Shown here: positions 1 through 8,114 of the stretch, one piece after another
Numbering within the stretch: position 1 is the first letter of the stretch
How the letters are laid out: every line of letters begins with the position of its first letter
Assembly (NCBI RefSeq): GCF_000376885.1
Contig: NZ_AQXR01000010.1
Span: 310,001 to 374,000, forward strand
Reading direction: 5' to 3'
DNA: 64,000 nt
Source: Alloscardovia criceti DSM 17774
GTDB taxonomy: Bacteria > Actinomycetota > Actinomycetes > Actinomycetales > Bifidobacteriaceae
Position numbers and translations under genes: made by a program
The notes under the pieces: model-generated
What the model saw: only the letters and a program-made list of their open reading frames with translations
Database searches by the model: none
What the model was told of the DNA's origin: nothing

Positions 1-866
1 ATACGCAAGAAAAGATCCATATCGAACGCGTTGATATGCGTGGTAAATGGTCGAGCAGCAGCACCGCCGCGCAGGGTTTGCAGCATTGGTGTTTCTGCTT
101 CGATATAGCCACGGGCATCGAAGTTGCGGCGCAAAGAAGCTACCACAGACGCGCGATTGCGCACCATGGTACGCATCTTGTCATCCACAATCATGCCCAA
201 ATATGGCTTGCGTGTGCGCTGTTCCTCGTTCAAATCCTTATGCAAAGCCGGCAGTGGGCGCAAAGCTTTCGCCGCAATGGCCCATTCGGTGGCGAAAATC
301 GAGAGCTCACCGGTCTTGGATGCAATCACGCGACCTTTGATGAAGAAATGGTCGCCCAAATCTACGAGCTGCTTAAACTCTTTCAAGGATTCTGCGCCAA
401 TTTCCTTCTTGGAGAGCATGCCCTGGATGCGTGTGCCATCGCCGGACTCCAGCTGCACGAAGCACAGGCCACCGCCATTACGCAAGAAGATGATACGCCC
501 TGCGAGCGCGACCACATCCTCAGTTTCCTCACCCGGTTCTAGCTTGCCATCGTACTGCGCGCGCACCTGCTGGATGGTGTGCGTAATCGGCAGTTCTACT
601 GGGTACGGATTCACACCATTCTTAAGCATGAGTGCACGCTTGGCCACGCGCATTTGTACCTGCTCGGGATGTGCCTGAGAGCCGAATTCCTTGTTGGACG
701 GGTCAATGGCTTCATCCAGACTGGCATCATTGTTGATTTTTTCGGTGATGGTTTCGTCTTGCTTGAGCAAAAGCTGTGCTCGTTCAACCGTGTTGAGAGA
801 GGTGGCGACTTCAGCGTCTGAAGCTTCGTTGTCCAAAGCTTCCTGTGTGTCTTGTAAATCTGTCAT
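1..866 (-). CDS. lysS: Lysine--tRNA ligase (class II), N-terminal part, cut by window edge
   Basis: Charges tRNA-Lys with lysine in the cytosol. The minus-strand frame is open from the ATG at 864-866 to the window edge, giving about 288 N-terminal residues of a protein usually near 500-560. An acidic N-terminal extension comes first. The OB-fold anticodon-binding domain follows (a stretch reading GRIIFLRNGGG and LESGDGTRIQG), then the start of the catalytic core with class II motif 1 (residues ~250-275: EAETPMLQ, then GGAAARPF). That last string is strongly typical of LysS. No strong Shine-Dalgarno site is seen before the ATG. It is divergent from a FemX-like gene. The family call is secure; the C-terminal half lies outside the window. 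Confidence 0.95.
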   Translation of the reverse strand, partial: MTDLQDTQEALDNEASDAEVATSLNTVERAQLLLKQDETITEKINNDASLDEAIDPSNKEFGSQAHPEQVQMRVAKRALMLKNGVNPYPVELPITHTIQQVRAQYDGKLEPGEETEDVVALAGRIIFLRNGGGLCFVQLESGDGTRIQGMLSKKEIGAESLKEFKQLVDLGDHFFIKGRVIASKTGELSIFATEWAIAAKALRPLPALHKDLNEEQRTRKPYLGMIVDDKMRTMVRNRASVVASLRRNFDARGYIEAETPMLQTLRGGAAARPFTTHINAFDMDLFLR

Positions 867-1036
867 AGCGTCCTGTACTTTAGGCTTCTCGTAATTATTT
901 CAATAGTCTTAGGGTACTAAAAACGTTGTACACGCGAGGCGTACTTATGCTCGCTCACGCACGGTATTTTTGTTTTCTTTGTTGGGAGATTGAAAAAATT
1001 ACTCCGCTATCTCAGACCTCCTAGTAAGCTGAATAT

Positions 1037-2077
1037 GTGTTGAATTTACAGGTGAATAGAATTGATCAATCACGCTTTGAAGAATTAACTACGGACGTGA
1101 CTGTGCCTATTGAGCAAACGGTGCAATGGGTGAGCTTTACACAGCAGTCCGATGGCTATGAACATCAAGGCTTTTTCGAAGTGAGTTCTGCCGACAATGC
1201 GCAGAATCCTCTGTGCGTCTTTTCCCTCGTTACGGTCAGCACGCGCGGCGGCACGCATGCATGGCTGCGTCATGCGCCTATCTGGTTGGCTGAACCAAGT
1301 GTGGATGAGGAGAAATCTTTTCTTGCGGCGCTGAAGTCCTGGCTGAAAAACACTTACTCCGAGGTTATTTGGGCTCATGTGGATGTCACACACGCCGAAA
1401 ATTACTCTGAGGTGGAAGATGCATACGGTATTGTGCCGTATGACAGCACGGTAGTTATCGACTTAACCAGCGACGCATCCAAAGACGCAGACAAGCGCGC
1501 CGAAGAGGTGCTGACACGTTTTAAGAAGCGTGGACGTCGCGATGTGCGGAAGGCTTTGCGCGAATCCGGTCTGGTTTTCAGCGATGACACGGCTCAAGCG
1601 AGCCAAGATTTTGGTCCTTACCATGCCATTATGGTGGACACCTCCTCGCGCGATGGCTTTGTGCCGTGGCCGAAGGAATTCTACGAAAGCATGCTCCAGT
1701 CTTTGGGTGCAGAGCACGCTCACGTGTATGCCGGTCGCATCGATGGCGAACTCGTCTGCTGGTCTTTGGTCACCGAAAATCAGCATCATGCCACACGGTA
1801 TTATGCTGCCTCCTCCACCGCCGTTATGCGTAAGCACGCAAATGACGTGATGGTGTTTATGGAGTGCAAGGAGCTACTCCAGCGCGGCATCACTCAGTAC
1901 GACCTTATGGGCATTGGTAGCGAGGCTTCGCCTACTTTGAAGGGCTTGAACGAGTTTAAGACGAAATTCAGCGAAAATATCGTCACCGTTCCTTTGATGA
2001 AGGCCTTGGTAGTGCGCCCAGCAAAGTTTGCCCTGTACAAGACCGTGCGCGGCGTGGTGGATATGATCAGGCATTAA
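1037..2077 (+). CDS. FemX/FemAB-like peptidoglycan interpeptide-bridge aminoacyltransferase
   Basis: Likely transfers an amino acid from aminoacyl-tRNA to the peptidoglycan precursor stem peptide at the inner face of the membrane. The 346-residue protein has the twin acyltransferase fold of the FemABX family. Residues ~155-170 are a basic patch (RFKKRGRRDVRKA), residues ~255-275 carry the YYAASS/MRKHANDVMVF region, and the C-terminal DLMGIG...GLNEFKTKF block is the family hallmark. At this length it resembles Weissella FemX and lacks the coiled-coil tRNA-binding arm of longer FemA proteins. The start is a GTG with no clear ribosome site; an in-frame TTG at 1040 or GTG at 1052 is possible. Which amino acid it transfers cannot be read from sequence. 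Confidence 0.8.
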   Translation: MLNLQVNRIDQSRFEELTTDVTVPIEQTVQWVSFTQQSDGYEHQGFFEVSSADNAQNPLCVFSLVTVSTRGGTHAWLRHAPIWLAEPSVDEEKSFLAALKSWLKNTYSEVIWAHVDVTHAENYSEVEDAYGIVPYDSTVVIDLTSDASKDADKRAEEVLTRFKKRGRRDVRKALRESGLVFSDDTAQASQDFGPYHAIMVDTSSRDGFVPWPKEFYESMLQSLGAEHAHVYAGRIDGELVCWSLVTENQHHATRYYAASSTAVMRKHANDVMVFMECKELLQRGITQYDLMGIGSEASPTLKGLNEFKTKFSENIVTVPLMKALVVRPAKFALYKTVRGVVDMIRH

Positions 2078-2100
2078 TTGCGCGCGATTTTCTCAGTTTT

Positions 2101-2134
2101 GGCTGTGTCCTTGCAGAGGGCACAGCCTTTTTAT
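2101..2134 (+). terminator. Rho-independent terminator after the FemX-like gene
   Basis: A stem GGCTGTG/CACAGCC around a short loop is followed by a T run and lies 24 bases past the stop codon of the FemX-like gene. Confidence 0.85.
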
Positions 2135-2215
2135 TTCCTCGCGTGTCGGTTAATCGGTTAAGTTCTTGTGCTATAACAGAGATACAGCAGAATTTTCATG
2201 CAAAGAGGCAGAACT

Positions 2216-3274
2216 ATGACGTTTATCTCCCCCGCTGATGCACGCTTAACATATATGGGTCGCATCGACACCACCAACCCACGCGCACAGGTATGGGTTT
2301 TTCCGTACACCCAAGTCCGGTTTCGATGCACCGGTACGTCGCTGAAAATCCGTGTAAAAAATCGGCTTCATTATGGTCAGAGCTATCTGGGTGTCATTAT
2401 CGATGGCAGAGAATCTAAAGTTGCCTTACCACAGACGGAGTGCATCGAGGACGTACTGCTCGCAGACAATTTGCCCGACATTGAGCATGAAGTGGTGATT
2501 TTTAAACGTCAAGATGGCCAGCATTATGTGGAATTTTATGGATTACTCATAGATGACCATGCCGTACTAACCGCAACGCCTCAGGCTCAGTCCCATCGAC
2601 GCATAGAAATTTTCGGCGATTCCATTTCCTGCGGAGAGCGCAACGAAGCCCTGCTCTATGCCGGACAGGCCGATCCTGATGTAGACCTGAGCTCTTATAG
2701 CAATGCGTGGTGGTCCTATGGCGCCATTGCTGCTCGCGCGCTAGGAGCCGCATTGCACGATGTTTCTCAAGGCGGTGCAGCTCTGTATGACTCCATCGGC
2801 TGGTTCCACGAGCCGGATTATATCGGTATGGAAAGCATTTGGGATCGTATAGAGTACAACCCGACTCTGGGCAGCACCCGCGCATGGGATTTTCAGCAGT
2901 ACATCCCACAGGTGGTTGTGGTGGCATTAGGACAAAATGATGCACACCCAGTGGATTTTATGGCACAGAATTGTGAAAGTGCGCAGTCGCAACACTGGCG
3001 TGCGAGATATCGGGCATTTCTTCAAGCCCTTCTCGCACAGTATCCCCACACACATATCGTGTGTGCGACGTCGATTATGACGCATGATGAAGCTTGGGAT
3101 CGCGCTATTGCCACCGTAATTTCTGAACTTCACCATCCGCAGATCTCACAGCTGATGTATACCCGCAATGCCCACGCCACTCCGGGTCATCCGCGCATAG
3201 CCGAGCACAAAGAAATGGCTGAGCAATTAGTGGCACACATTGAGTCTCTCAGTCCCCGTATCTGGGATAACTAA
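2216..3274 (+). CDS. CE2-like carbohydrate acetylesterase (SGNH fold), cytosolic
   Basis: Probably removes O-acetyl groups from oligosaccharides. The ~352-residue protein has an N-terminal beta-sandwich region (residues ~20-115) and a C-terminal SGNH hydrolase domain. Visible motifs are the nucleophile block FGDSIS (residues ~138-143), the GQND block (~240) and a C-terminal GHPRIAEH block holding the catalytic His. This jelly-roll plus SGNH order is that of carbohydrate esterase family 2. I chose the ATG at 2216 because AAAGAGG lies 7 bases upstream; an ATG at 2198 lacks such a site. No signal peptide is present, so it acts inside the cell. It is followed 28 bases later by another acetylesterase gene, probably in one operon. 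The natural substrate is unknown. Confidence 0.8.
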   Translation: MTFISPADARLTYMGRIDTTNPRAQVWVFPYTQVRFRCTGTSLKIRVKNRLHYGQSYLGVIIDGRESKVALPQTECIEDVLLADNLPDIEHEVVIFKRQDGQHYVEFYGLLIDDHAVLTATPQAQSHRRIEIFGDSISCGERNEALLYAGQADPDVDLSSYSNAWWSYGAIAARALGAALHDVSQGGAALYDSIGWFHEPDYIGMESIWDRIEYNPTLGSTRAWDFQQYIPQVVVVALGQNDAHPVDFMAQNCESAQSQHWRARYRAFLQALLAQYPHTHIVCATSIMTHDEAWDRAIATVISELHHPQISQLMYTRNAHATPGHPRIAEHKEMAEQLVAHIESLSPRIWDN

Positions 3275-3302
3275 GCCGCCCCCGCTACAAAAAAGGAGAA
3301 AC

Positions 3303-5060
3303 ATGTCTGCACATATCGCCACGGGGCCCGCACCTGGGACATTCAACGACAACGCGGCACAGAAAAGGCACACAGGCGGCGTTCAGAGTCGCAGAAACTC
3401 CCGCCTGAGGACTGCGGCTATTTTTAGCGATCATATGGTGCTTCAACGCCGGCAAAGCATACCCGTTTTCGGTACTGCCGCTGCTCACAGTATCATCTAC
3501 GTATCGCTGATTTCGCCCGCAGCCGAGCTTGAAAAAATCACCTGCACCGCAGATTCTGCGGGAAACTGGCTTGCGCTACTTCCTCCTCACGAAGCCTCCG
3601 GACCCTATACGCTAAGCATCCGCAGCGACGGGGAGCTTTACGAATTTAAGGACGTACTCATCGGCGAGGTCTGGATAGCCAGCGGACAAAGCAATATGGA
3701 GCTCCCCTTGACAGCGGCAGCGGGCGGAGAGGAGATGCTCCGCAGCTTTTCCGATACAGACGTGCGCTACTATGCTACGCCAAAGCACGGTATCGTAGAT
3801 GACACATTGCTGGATCTGGAAGGCGCCAGCACTTGGTCAGCCTGCACGGGCGGCCATTTTGGCGATATGTCGGCCGTAGCCTTTTACTATGCCCGACAGT
3901 TGCGTGAGCGTATCGGAAATGTGCCGATTGGCATTATTGACTGCTATGTCGGTGGTACATCGATTAGCTGCTGGATGAGCGAAGAAAGTCTACAGCGCCT
4001 TGCTAGCGGCCGCGGTTATCTAGACCGGTATCAGACTGCAATCCAAGGTAAATCCGAGGCAACCATGCGCACAGAAACGGCTCAGTGGCAGGAAGAATTT
4101 AATGCATGGAATGAGAATATTGCGGCCGCGCAAACACAAAATCCAACAGTCGACTGGTCTGAGCTTATCGCGCGTTTTGGCTACTGCCCTTGGCCGCCAC
4201 CTGTGACGAGTTTTTCGCAATATCGTCCAACTGGACCCTTCCAAGCCATGGTGTCGAGAATCGCACCTTACGGCGCTCGCGGTGTGCTGTGGTATCAAGG
4301 CGAGGAAGACGAGGCATATGCCGCAGATTATGCAGAACTTCTCGAAGCTATGGTGCATGAGTGGCGCAGGCTGTGGCGTGTCGACAATCATCAGCTAGTC
4401 TTTTTCATCGCTCAGCTCCCGCAATACATCGATGAGCAGGACTACACGGCAGGTAATGACCGACTATTATGGCCTATTCTGCGCCAAGCACAATGGCAGG
4501 TAGCCCAAAAATTACCAGACACCATCGGCGTGTGTTTGTTTGACTGCGGAGAATTTAACAATATCCATCCCACAGATAAGAAAACCGTGGGCGAACGCAT
4601 GGCAAATCTAGCGATGACTCATATCTATGGTGTTAGTGCGCAGCCGCGCGCATTGCCCGATTTCCCTGAAGTCCAAGAAATCACCGAGATAAGCGCTCAG
4701 CACGGTCACGGGGCACTGCGCATTCGCTTGAGTCATAGCACAGGGCTGCATTGGGCGCAGGACGATTTTCGCATACACGCCCGTGCGAACCAAGAAGAAG
4801 ACATAATAGAAACACAGCAAGGCGTAGCAACGCACAAACCCGACACGACGATTGTGCCTGCAGCCTATACGGGTTTTGAAATTACAGGAGAGGACGGTAT
4901 TTTCTATCCTGCTCACGCATGGATTACACCGACTGGCGATATATGCGTTGCCTCTGATGACGTGCCCACGCCTCTCCACATAAGATATGGATGGTATTCG
5001 TGGGGACCCGCAGCGCTGGTCAATGGCGCAGGATTGCCTGTGGTGCCGTTTATCCTCTAG
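3303..5060 (+). CDS. Sialate O-acetylesterase-family protein (SASA domain)
   Basis: A large SGNH-type esterase of the family that removes O-acetyl groups from sialic acid or from plant polysaccharide oligomers. The 585 residues include the nucleophile block ASGQSNMELP (residues ~127-136), the oxyanion/Gly block and the YQGEED block (~330) typical of this family, and a late IHPTDK block (~420) with the catalytic His. I chose the ATG at 3303, which sits behind a strong AAAAAGGAG; the frame is open upstream without such a site. There is no signal peptide. It is the second gene of an esterase pair with the CE2-like gene. With no sialidase or nan genes in view, a glycan acetyl group other than on sialic acid is as likely. 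Confidence 0.85.
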   Translation: MSAHIATGPAPGTFNDNAAQKRHTGGVQSRRNSRLRTAAIFSDHMVLQRRQSIPVFGTAAAHSIIYVSLISPAAELEKITCTADSAGNWLALLPPHEASGPYTLSIRSDGELYEFKDVLIGEVWIASGQSNMELPLTAAAGGEEMLRSFSDTDVRYYATPKHGIVDDTLLDLEGASTWSACTGGHFGDMSAVAFYYARQLRERIGNVPIGIIDCYVGGTSISCWMSEESLQRLASGRGYLDRYQTAIQGKSEATMRTETAQWQEEFNAWNENIAAAQTQNPTVDWSELIARFGYCPWPPPVTSFSQYRPTGPFQAMVSRIAPYGARGVLWYQGEEDEAYAADYAELLEAMVHEWRRLWRVDNHQLVFFIAQLPQYIDEQDYTAGNDRLLWPILRQAQWQVAQKLPDTIGVCLFDCGEFNNIHPTDKKTVGERMANLAMTHIYGVSAQPRALPDFPEVQEITEISAQHGHGALRIRLSHSTGLHWAQDDFRIHARANQEEDIIETQQGVATHKPDTTIVPAAYTGFEITGEDGIFYPAHAWITPTGDICVASDDVPTPLHIRYGWYSWGPAALVNGAGLPVVPFIL

Positions 5061-5085
5061 ACAGTAAAGCACACATGCACACAAG

Positions 5086-5159
5086 TGGGCCTGAAGGGAT
5101 TCGAACCCTCGACCTTCTGTACCGGAAACAGATGCTCTCATCCGCTGAGCTACAGACCC
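5086..5159 (-). tRNA. tRNA-Arg, anticodon CCG
   Basis: On the minus strand a 74-base cloverleaf can be folded. The acceptor stem is GGGTCTG/CAGGCCC with discriminator A. The D arm GCTC/GAGC, anticodon stem TCTGT/ACAGA with loop TTCCGGT, and T arm around TTCGAAT complete it. The loop gives anticodon CCG, which reads the arginine codon CGG. CCA is not encoded. Confidence 0.93.
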
Positions 5160-5268
5160 AACGCACTTAAGTGTAGCAAGCACTATGTGCAAGTGCTACG
5201 TCGAAACTCTACAGGAGTTCCGCCAACGCCTCACCTAGGCTAAACTATAACTACATTAAGGAGGTAGC

Positions 5269-5907
5269 ATGTTTGATACACAGATGGATCATTTTGAATA
5301 CGAACGTCGATTTTACTGTGAAAATATTCCTGCCGATGTTTTAATCAATGAAACACCCACTCTGATTGTTCAAAGCTACTTTGTATACGAGGATAACTAC
5401 GCTCTGCGCATTCGCCTGCAAGCTAAAAATGTTCAACTGGATATGACGGCAGACACGGACCCTATTGCTGTACTCGCCCGTTATCGCGATAACTTTTCCA
5501 CCGCGTATTTAACGGCCAAAGGCCCGGCCGTAGGGGGCACCCGTTACGAGCTAGAAAATGATATCGACCCGAATATCGCAGCCGAGCTTGTCTTTCGAGG
5601 CGGAAAGGCCATTGTCAAAAACCGCTACAATGTGTGGCTGGGTGAGGATGGATGGAATATTGACTTGTTTGGAGCCGATAATTATCCACTGAAACTTGCT
5701 GAGGTCGAGCGTCACAACCCCGTGACGAATCTGGTCATCCCGCATTTTTGTACCACGGAAATCACGGACCAGGCACGTTTTTCCAATGACGGACTGGCAA
5801 ATAAACCCTTCAGCACGTGGAATGAGGATTATCTGGAGGAACTACACCGCGTAGGACCGCTTTTCTTGGATAGTTTCGGGCCTAATAGGTCCGAGGACGG
5901 CGTGTAA
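5269..5907 (+). CDS. CYTH-domain protein (triphosphate tunnel metalloenzyme family)
   Basis: A 212-residue single-domain protein of the CYTH/thiamine-triphosphatase superfamily, whose members bind triphosphates and metal ions inside an eight-strand beta tunnel. The N-terminal EYERRF (residues ~10-15) matches the signature ExExK-like strand, Arg/Lys residues recur on alternating strands (RIRLQ, IVKNRY), and the late block LKLAEVE supplies the acidic residues. Actinobacterial homologues are common, but their reaction is not established. The start is well set: TAAGGAGG lies just before the ATG. It stands alone between the tRNA gene and a hairpin. Confidence 0.85.
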   Translation: MFDTQMDHFEYERRFYCENIPADVLINETPTLIVQSYFVYEDNYALRIRLQAKNVQLDMTADTDPIAVLARYRDNFSTAYLTAKGPAVGGTRYELENDIDPNIAAELVFRGGKAIVKNRYNVWLGEDGWNIDLFGADNYPLKLAEVERHNPVTNLVIPHFCTTEITDQARFSNDGLANKPFSTWNEDYLEELHRVGPLFLDSFGPNRSEDGV

Positions 5908-5922
5908 GGCCATGAAAACAGA

Positions 5923-5961
5923 TGGGTGGCAACTTTCAGATTTGACTGAAGCTACCACCCA
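5923..5961. terminator. Hairpin between convergent genes, probable bidirectional terminator
   Basis: A stem TGGGTGG...CTTTCAG pairs with CTGAAGC...CCACCCA around a 6-base loop. It lies between the convergent CYTH and YbbN-like genes. There is no long T run, so efficiency is uncertain. Confidence 0.6.
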
Positions 5962-5975
5962 CTTACATCAGCGGT

Positions 5976-6935
5976 TTAATACATAACCGTCATCAATTTT
6001 TGACGAGCCTGCTTGAGTCGCGGATCGTCTGGCTGAGGAATAGCAAAGTACTCCAGCAAACGCTCGCGCATCTGATCGAGCGCATCTTTGTGAGCCGGAA
6101 TGAAATCGATAAGACGGTCAAAAGCATCTGCAATCTGCCCGCCAATCATATCAATATCTGCCACATCCAGTTGCGCTTGCACATCATCCGGATTCTCGGC
6201 AGCACGCGCACGCACGGCGCGCACGTCAGAAGCGCCATTGCGAGCAAGCAGCAGGCATTTTGCACGTTCACGGGCAGCCACAGTATCGTGTGGATCGTGC
6301 TCCACTAACGCGGCATACGCATCGGCCGCCTGCTGGTATTGACCTGCCTGAGCCAAAGCATAGGCATTTTCATGTCCTGCAGGGATGCGTGGCTCTTCGG
6401 TCTGCTCCTCGGCACTCTCCGCTTGAGTATCCTGCTCGCCGATGAAAGGGGCTGTACCGGTGACGCCGGATTGCTGAGCCATAGCTATCACTTGTGGCAG
6501 CACGGTTTCTTGCAACTGCTGCAGCTCCGTTTCTGTAGGCATGCCCTGCATCAGCGGTATTGGACGACCACCCACCAGCGCAAACAGTGCTGGAATACCT
6601 TGTACGCGCAAGGCCTGTACAATCTGCTGGTTCTTTGCACCATCGATGCGCGCCAGTTGCATCTGACCATCCAACGCCGTAATCATATCCGCTAAGTTCT
6701 GCGCAATGCTAAAGAAGCGTTCATCCTCTTCCATCCACACCAGCAAAACCACGGGGAAGGTCGAGGAGGAGTTCACCATTGCTTCGAAATTATTTTCATT
6801 AATGTCGATGACGTAACCACCCGCAGCCGGTGCACCACCCTCTTGACCCATTTCAGCTTCCGCCTTGTGCTTCAATGCCTCAAGGTCGATTGCGCCCGCG
6901 AGTGAAAAACCTGGACGATATTCTTGTTGTGCCAT
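5976..6935 (-). CDS. YbbN/CnoX-like thioredoxin-fold co-chaperone with TPR tail
   Basis: A cytosolic protein of 319 residues. Residues ~40-150 form a thioredoxin-like domain (FPVVLLVWMEEDERF, then IDGAKNQQIVQALRVQGIPALFAL with the cis-Pro). The usual CxxC is absent, with WMEED in its place, so it cannot do dithiol exchange. Residues ~185-319 are TPR-like helices (NAYALAQAGQYQQAADAYAALVEHDP, then a series rich in Ala). This architecture is that of YbbN/CnoX, a holdase that works with chaperones. Bifidobacteria usually carry one such protein. It is transcribed alone; the downstream neighbour is convergent. Confidence 0.85.
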   Translation of the reverse strand: MAQQEYRPGFSLAGAIDLEALKHKAEAEMGQEGGAPAAGGYVIDINENNFEAMVNSSSTFPVVLLVWMEEDERFFSIAQNLADMITALDGQMQLARIDGAKNQQIVQALRVQGIPALFALVGGRPIPLMQGMPTETELQQLQETVLPQVIAMAQQSGVTGTAPFIGEQDTQAESAEEQTEEPRIPAGHENAYALAQAGQYQQAADAYAALVEHDPHDTVAARERAKCLLLARNGASDVRAVRARAAENPDDVQAQLDVADIDMIGGQIADAFDRLIDFIPAHKDALDQMRERLLEYFAIPQPDDPRLKQARQKLMTVMY

Positions 6936-7032
6936 TATTTCCTACGATTCCAATCCATAAATACGACTGATAAATAAGTCTTTCCTATGCAATTATGCTC
7001 AATGCTATGGCTTCTACTCCCTTTTAGCAAAG

Positions 7033-7064
7033 GAGTGTGTGAGCACCCCTGTACCCACACACTC
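7033..7064 (-). terminator. Hairpin downstream of the lipoprotein gene
   Basis: Stem GAGTGTGTG/CACACACTC with a 14-base loop, about 50 bases past the stop of the minus-strand lipoprotein gene. There is no clean T run after it; it could be a weak terminator or an mRNA-stabilising end. Confidence 0.5.
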
Positions 7065-7112
7065 ACCACACATATCAGATTTCGTTTCTCATACGATGCT
7101 ATTGTGCAACTG

Positions 7113-8111
7113 CTACTTTGCAACGACCTGGATAGGCTGACGCTCTGCACCCACAGCACGAATTTGCTCACTGGATCCCTGAGCCGGAATGTACAAAGCA
7201 ACTTCGTTGATATAGGTAACTTCCAAGGTGCTGGTCGCTGTAGCATCACCAAAGAGTGCTACTTCGCTTTCGGAAGCTGGCAAGGACTTGCGATTTCCTC
7301 CAGCCGTACGTGTCCACACAGAGGTAATCTGAATGACAGCCAGCGCGCCGCCATCTGCTGTACGCATCACCTTGATATTGTCGGTGTCTGCGGTGTACTT
7401 CTGCGTCTGGCTACCCTCGTTTTGGGCAATAGCCGTTTGCACACTATCTGTCAGCGTAATGAGCTGCTGACGGAAGGAATCATCCGCATAGCTACTTGCA
7501 TACTGACTGTTTGTGCCATTTTCCAATACATCCGCATACTGCTGCGCCGCCTCAGCAGGGGTGACCAGCAAATCTGACGTCGTAGAAGAGCCCTGCTCGC
7601 TACCAATGGTAGCCACCGTAAACTTTGGCATTTGCACACCCGAGAACAAGCGCACCAGTCCCCAAATCTTATAATTGCTGACTGCACTCGATTGATCCAG
7701 AACGAGCAATCGCTGAGACTGCTGCTGATCGGTTACCGTAGTAATAGCAAAAAGCGTGCGCGGCCACGTTTGCGAGGTGGATACCACGCTTTGGCTCAAC
7801 GTGTCTGGAATCGTAGCACTGGAATCCAGCTTGTTATTTTTCTGCGCAATAGTCAGCTGGCTCTGACGCACCTGCAGTGCCGGGCCAGACATGCTTGCCT
7901 CTAATGCCTGCGTATCGCGATTTTGATCTGCGGTATTAATAGCAGCCAGAATTTTCGTGCGAATGGTCTGCTCCTGCTCCGTAGTGACCACAGGCACTGC
8001 AGCAGAGCTTTGGGATGTCTTCGGCGTTGGCATGCATGCGGATAAAGAAATTGCTGCGAGAATGCTGACAGCTGCAGCACCGAGTCGAGTCGCCTTCTGA
8101 CGTAAGTTCAT
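7113..8111 (-). CDS. Predicted lipoprotein of unknown function
   Basis: A 332-residue exported protein. The signal peptide (MNLRQKATRLGAAAV...) ends in a lipobox LSAC at residue ~26, so it should be lipid-anchored on the outer face of the membrane. The remainder is a Ser/Thr/Gln-rich soluble domain without a motif I can assign; it resembles conserved hypothetical lipoproteins of bifidobacteria. It follows the upstream membrane-protein gene after only 3 bases, so the two are co-transcribed and probably work together. No enzyme function can be supported. Confidence 0.75.
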   Translation of the reverse strand: MNLRQKATRLGAAAVSILAAISLSACMPTPKTSQSSAAVPVVTTEQEQTIRTKILAAINTADQNRDTQALEASMSGPALQVRQSQLTIAQKNNKLDSSATIPDTLSQSVVSTSQTWPRTLFAITTVTDQQQSQRLLVLDQSSAVSNYKIWGLVRLFSGVQMPKFTVATIGSEQGSSTTSDLLVTPAEAAQQYADVLENGTNSQYASSYADDSFRQQLITLTDSVQTAIAQNEGSQTQKYTADTDNIKVMRTADGGALAVIQITSVWTRTAGGNRKSLPASESEVALFGDATATSTLEVTYINEVALYIPAQGSSEQIRAVGAERQPIQVVAK

Positions 8112-8114
8112 GTT

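Noticed and set aside
4608..5192. Minus-strand open frame of 194 codons covering the tRNA gene
   Set aside because: It overlaps the sialate-esterase gene and the tRNA-Arg; a shadow frame.
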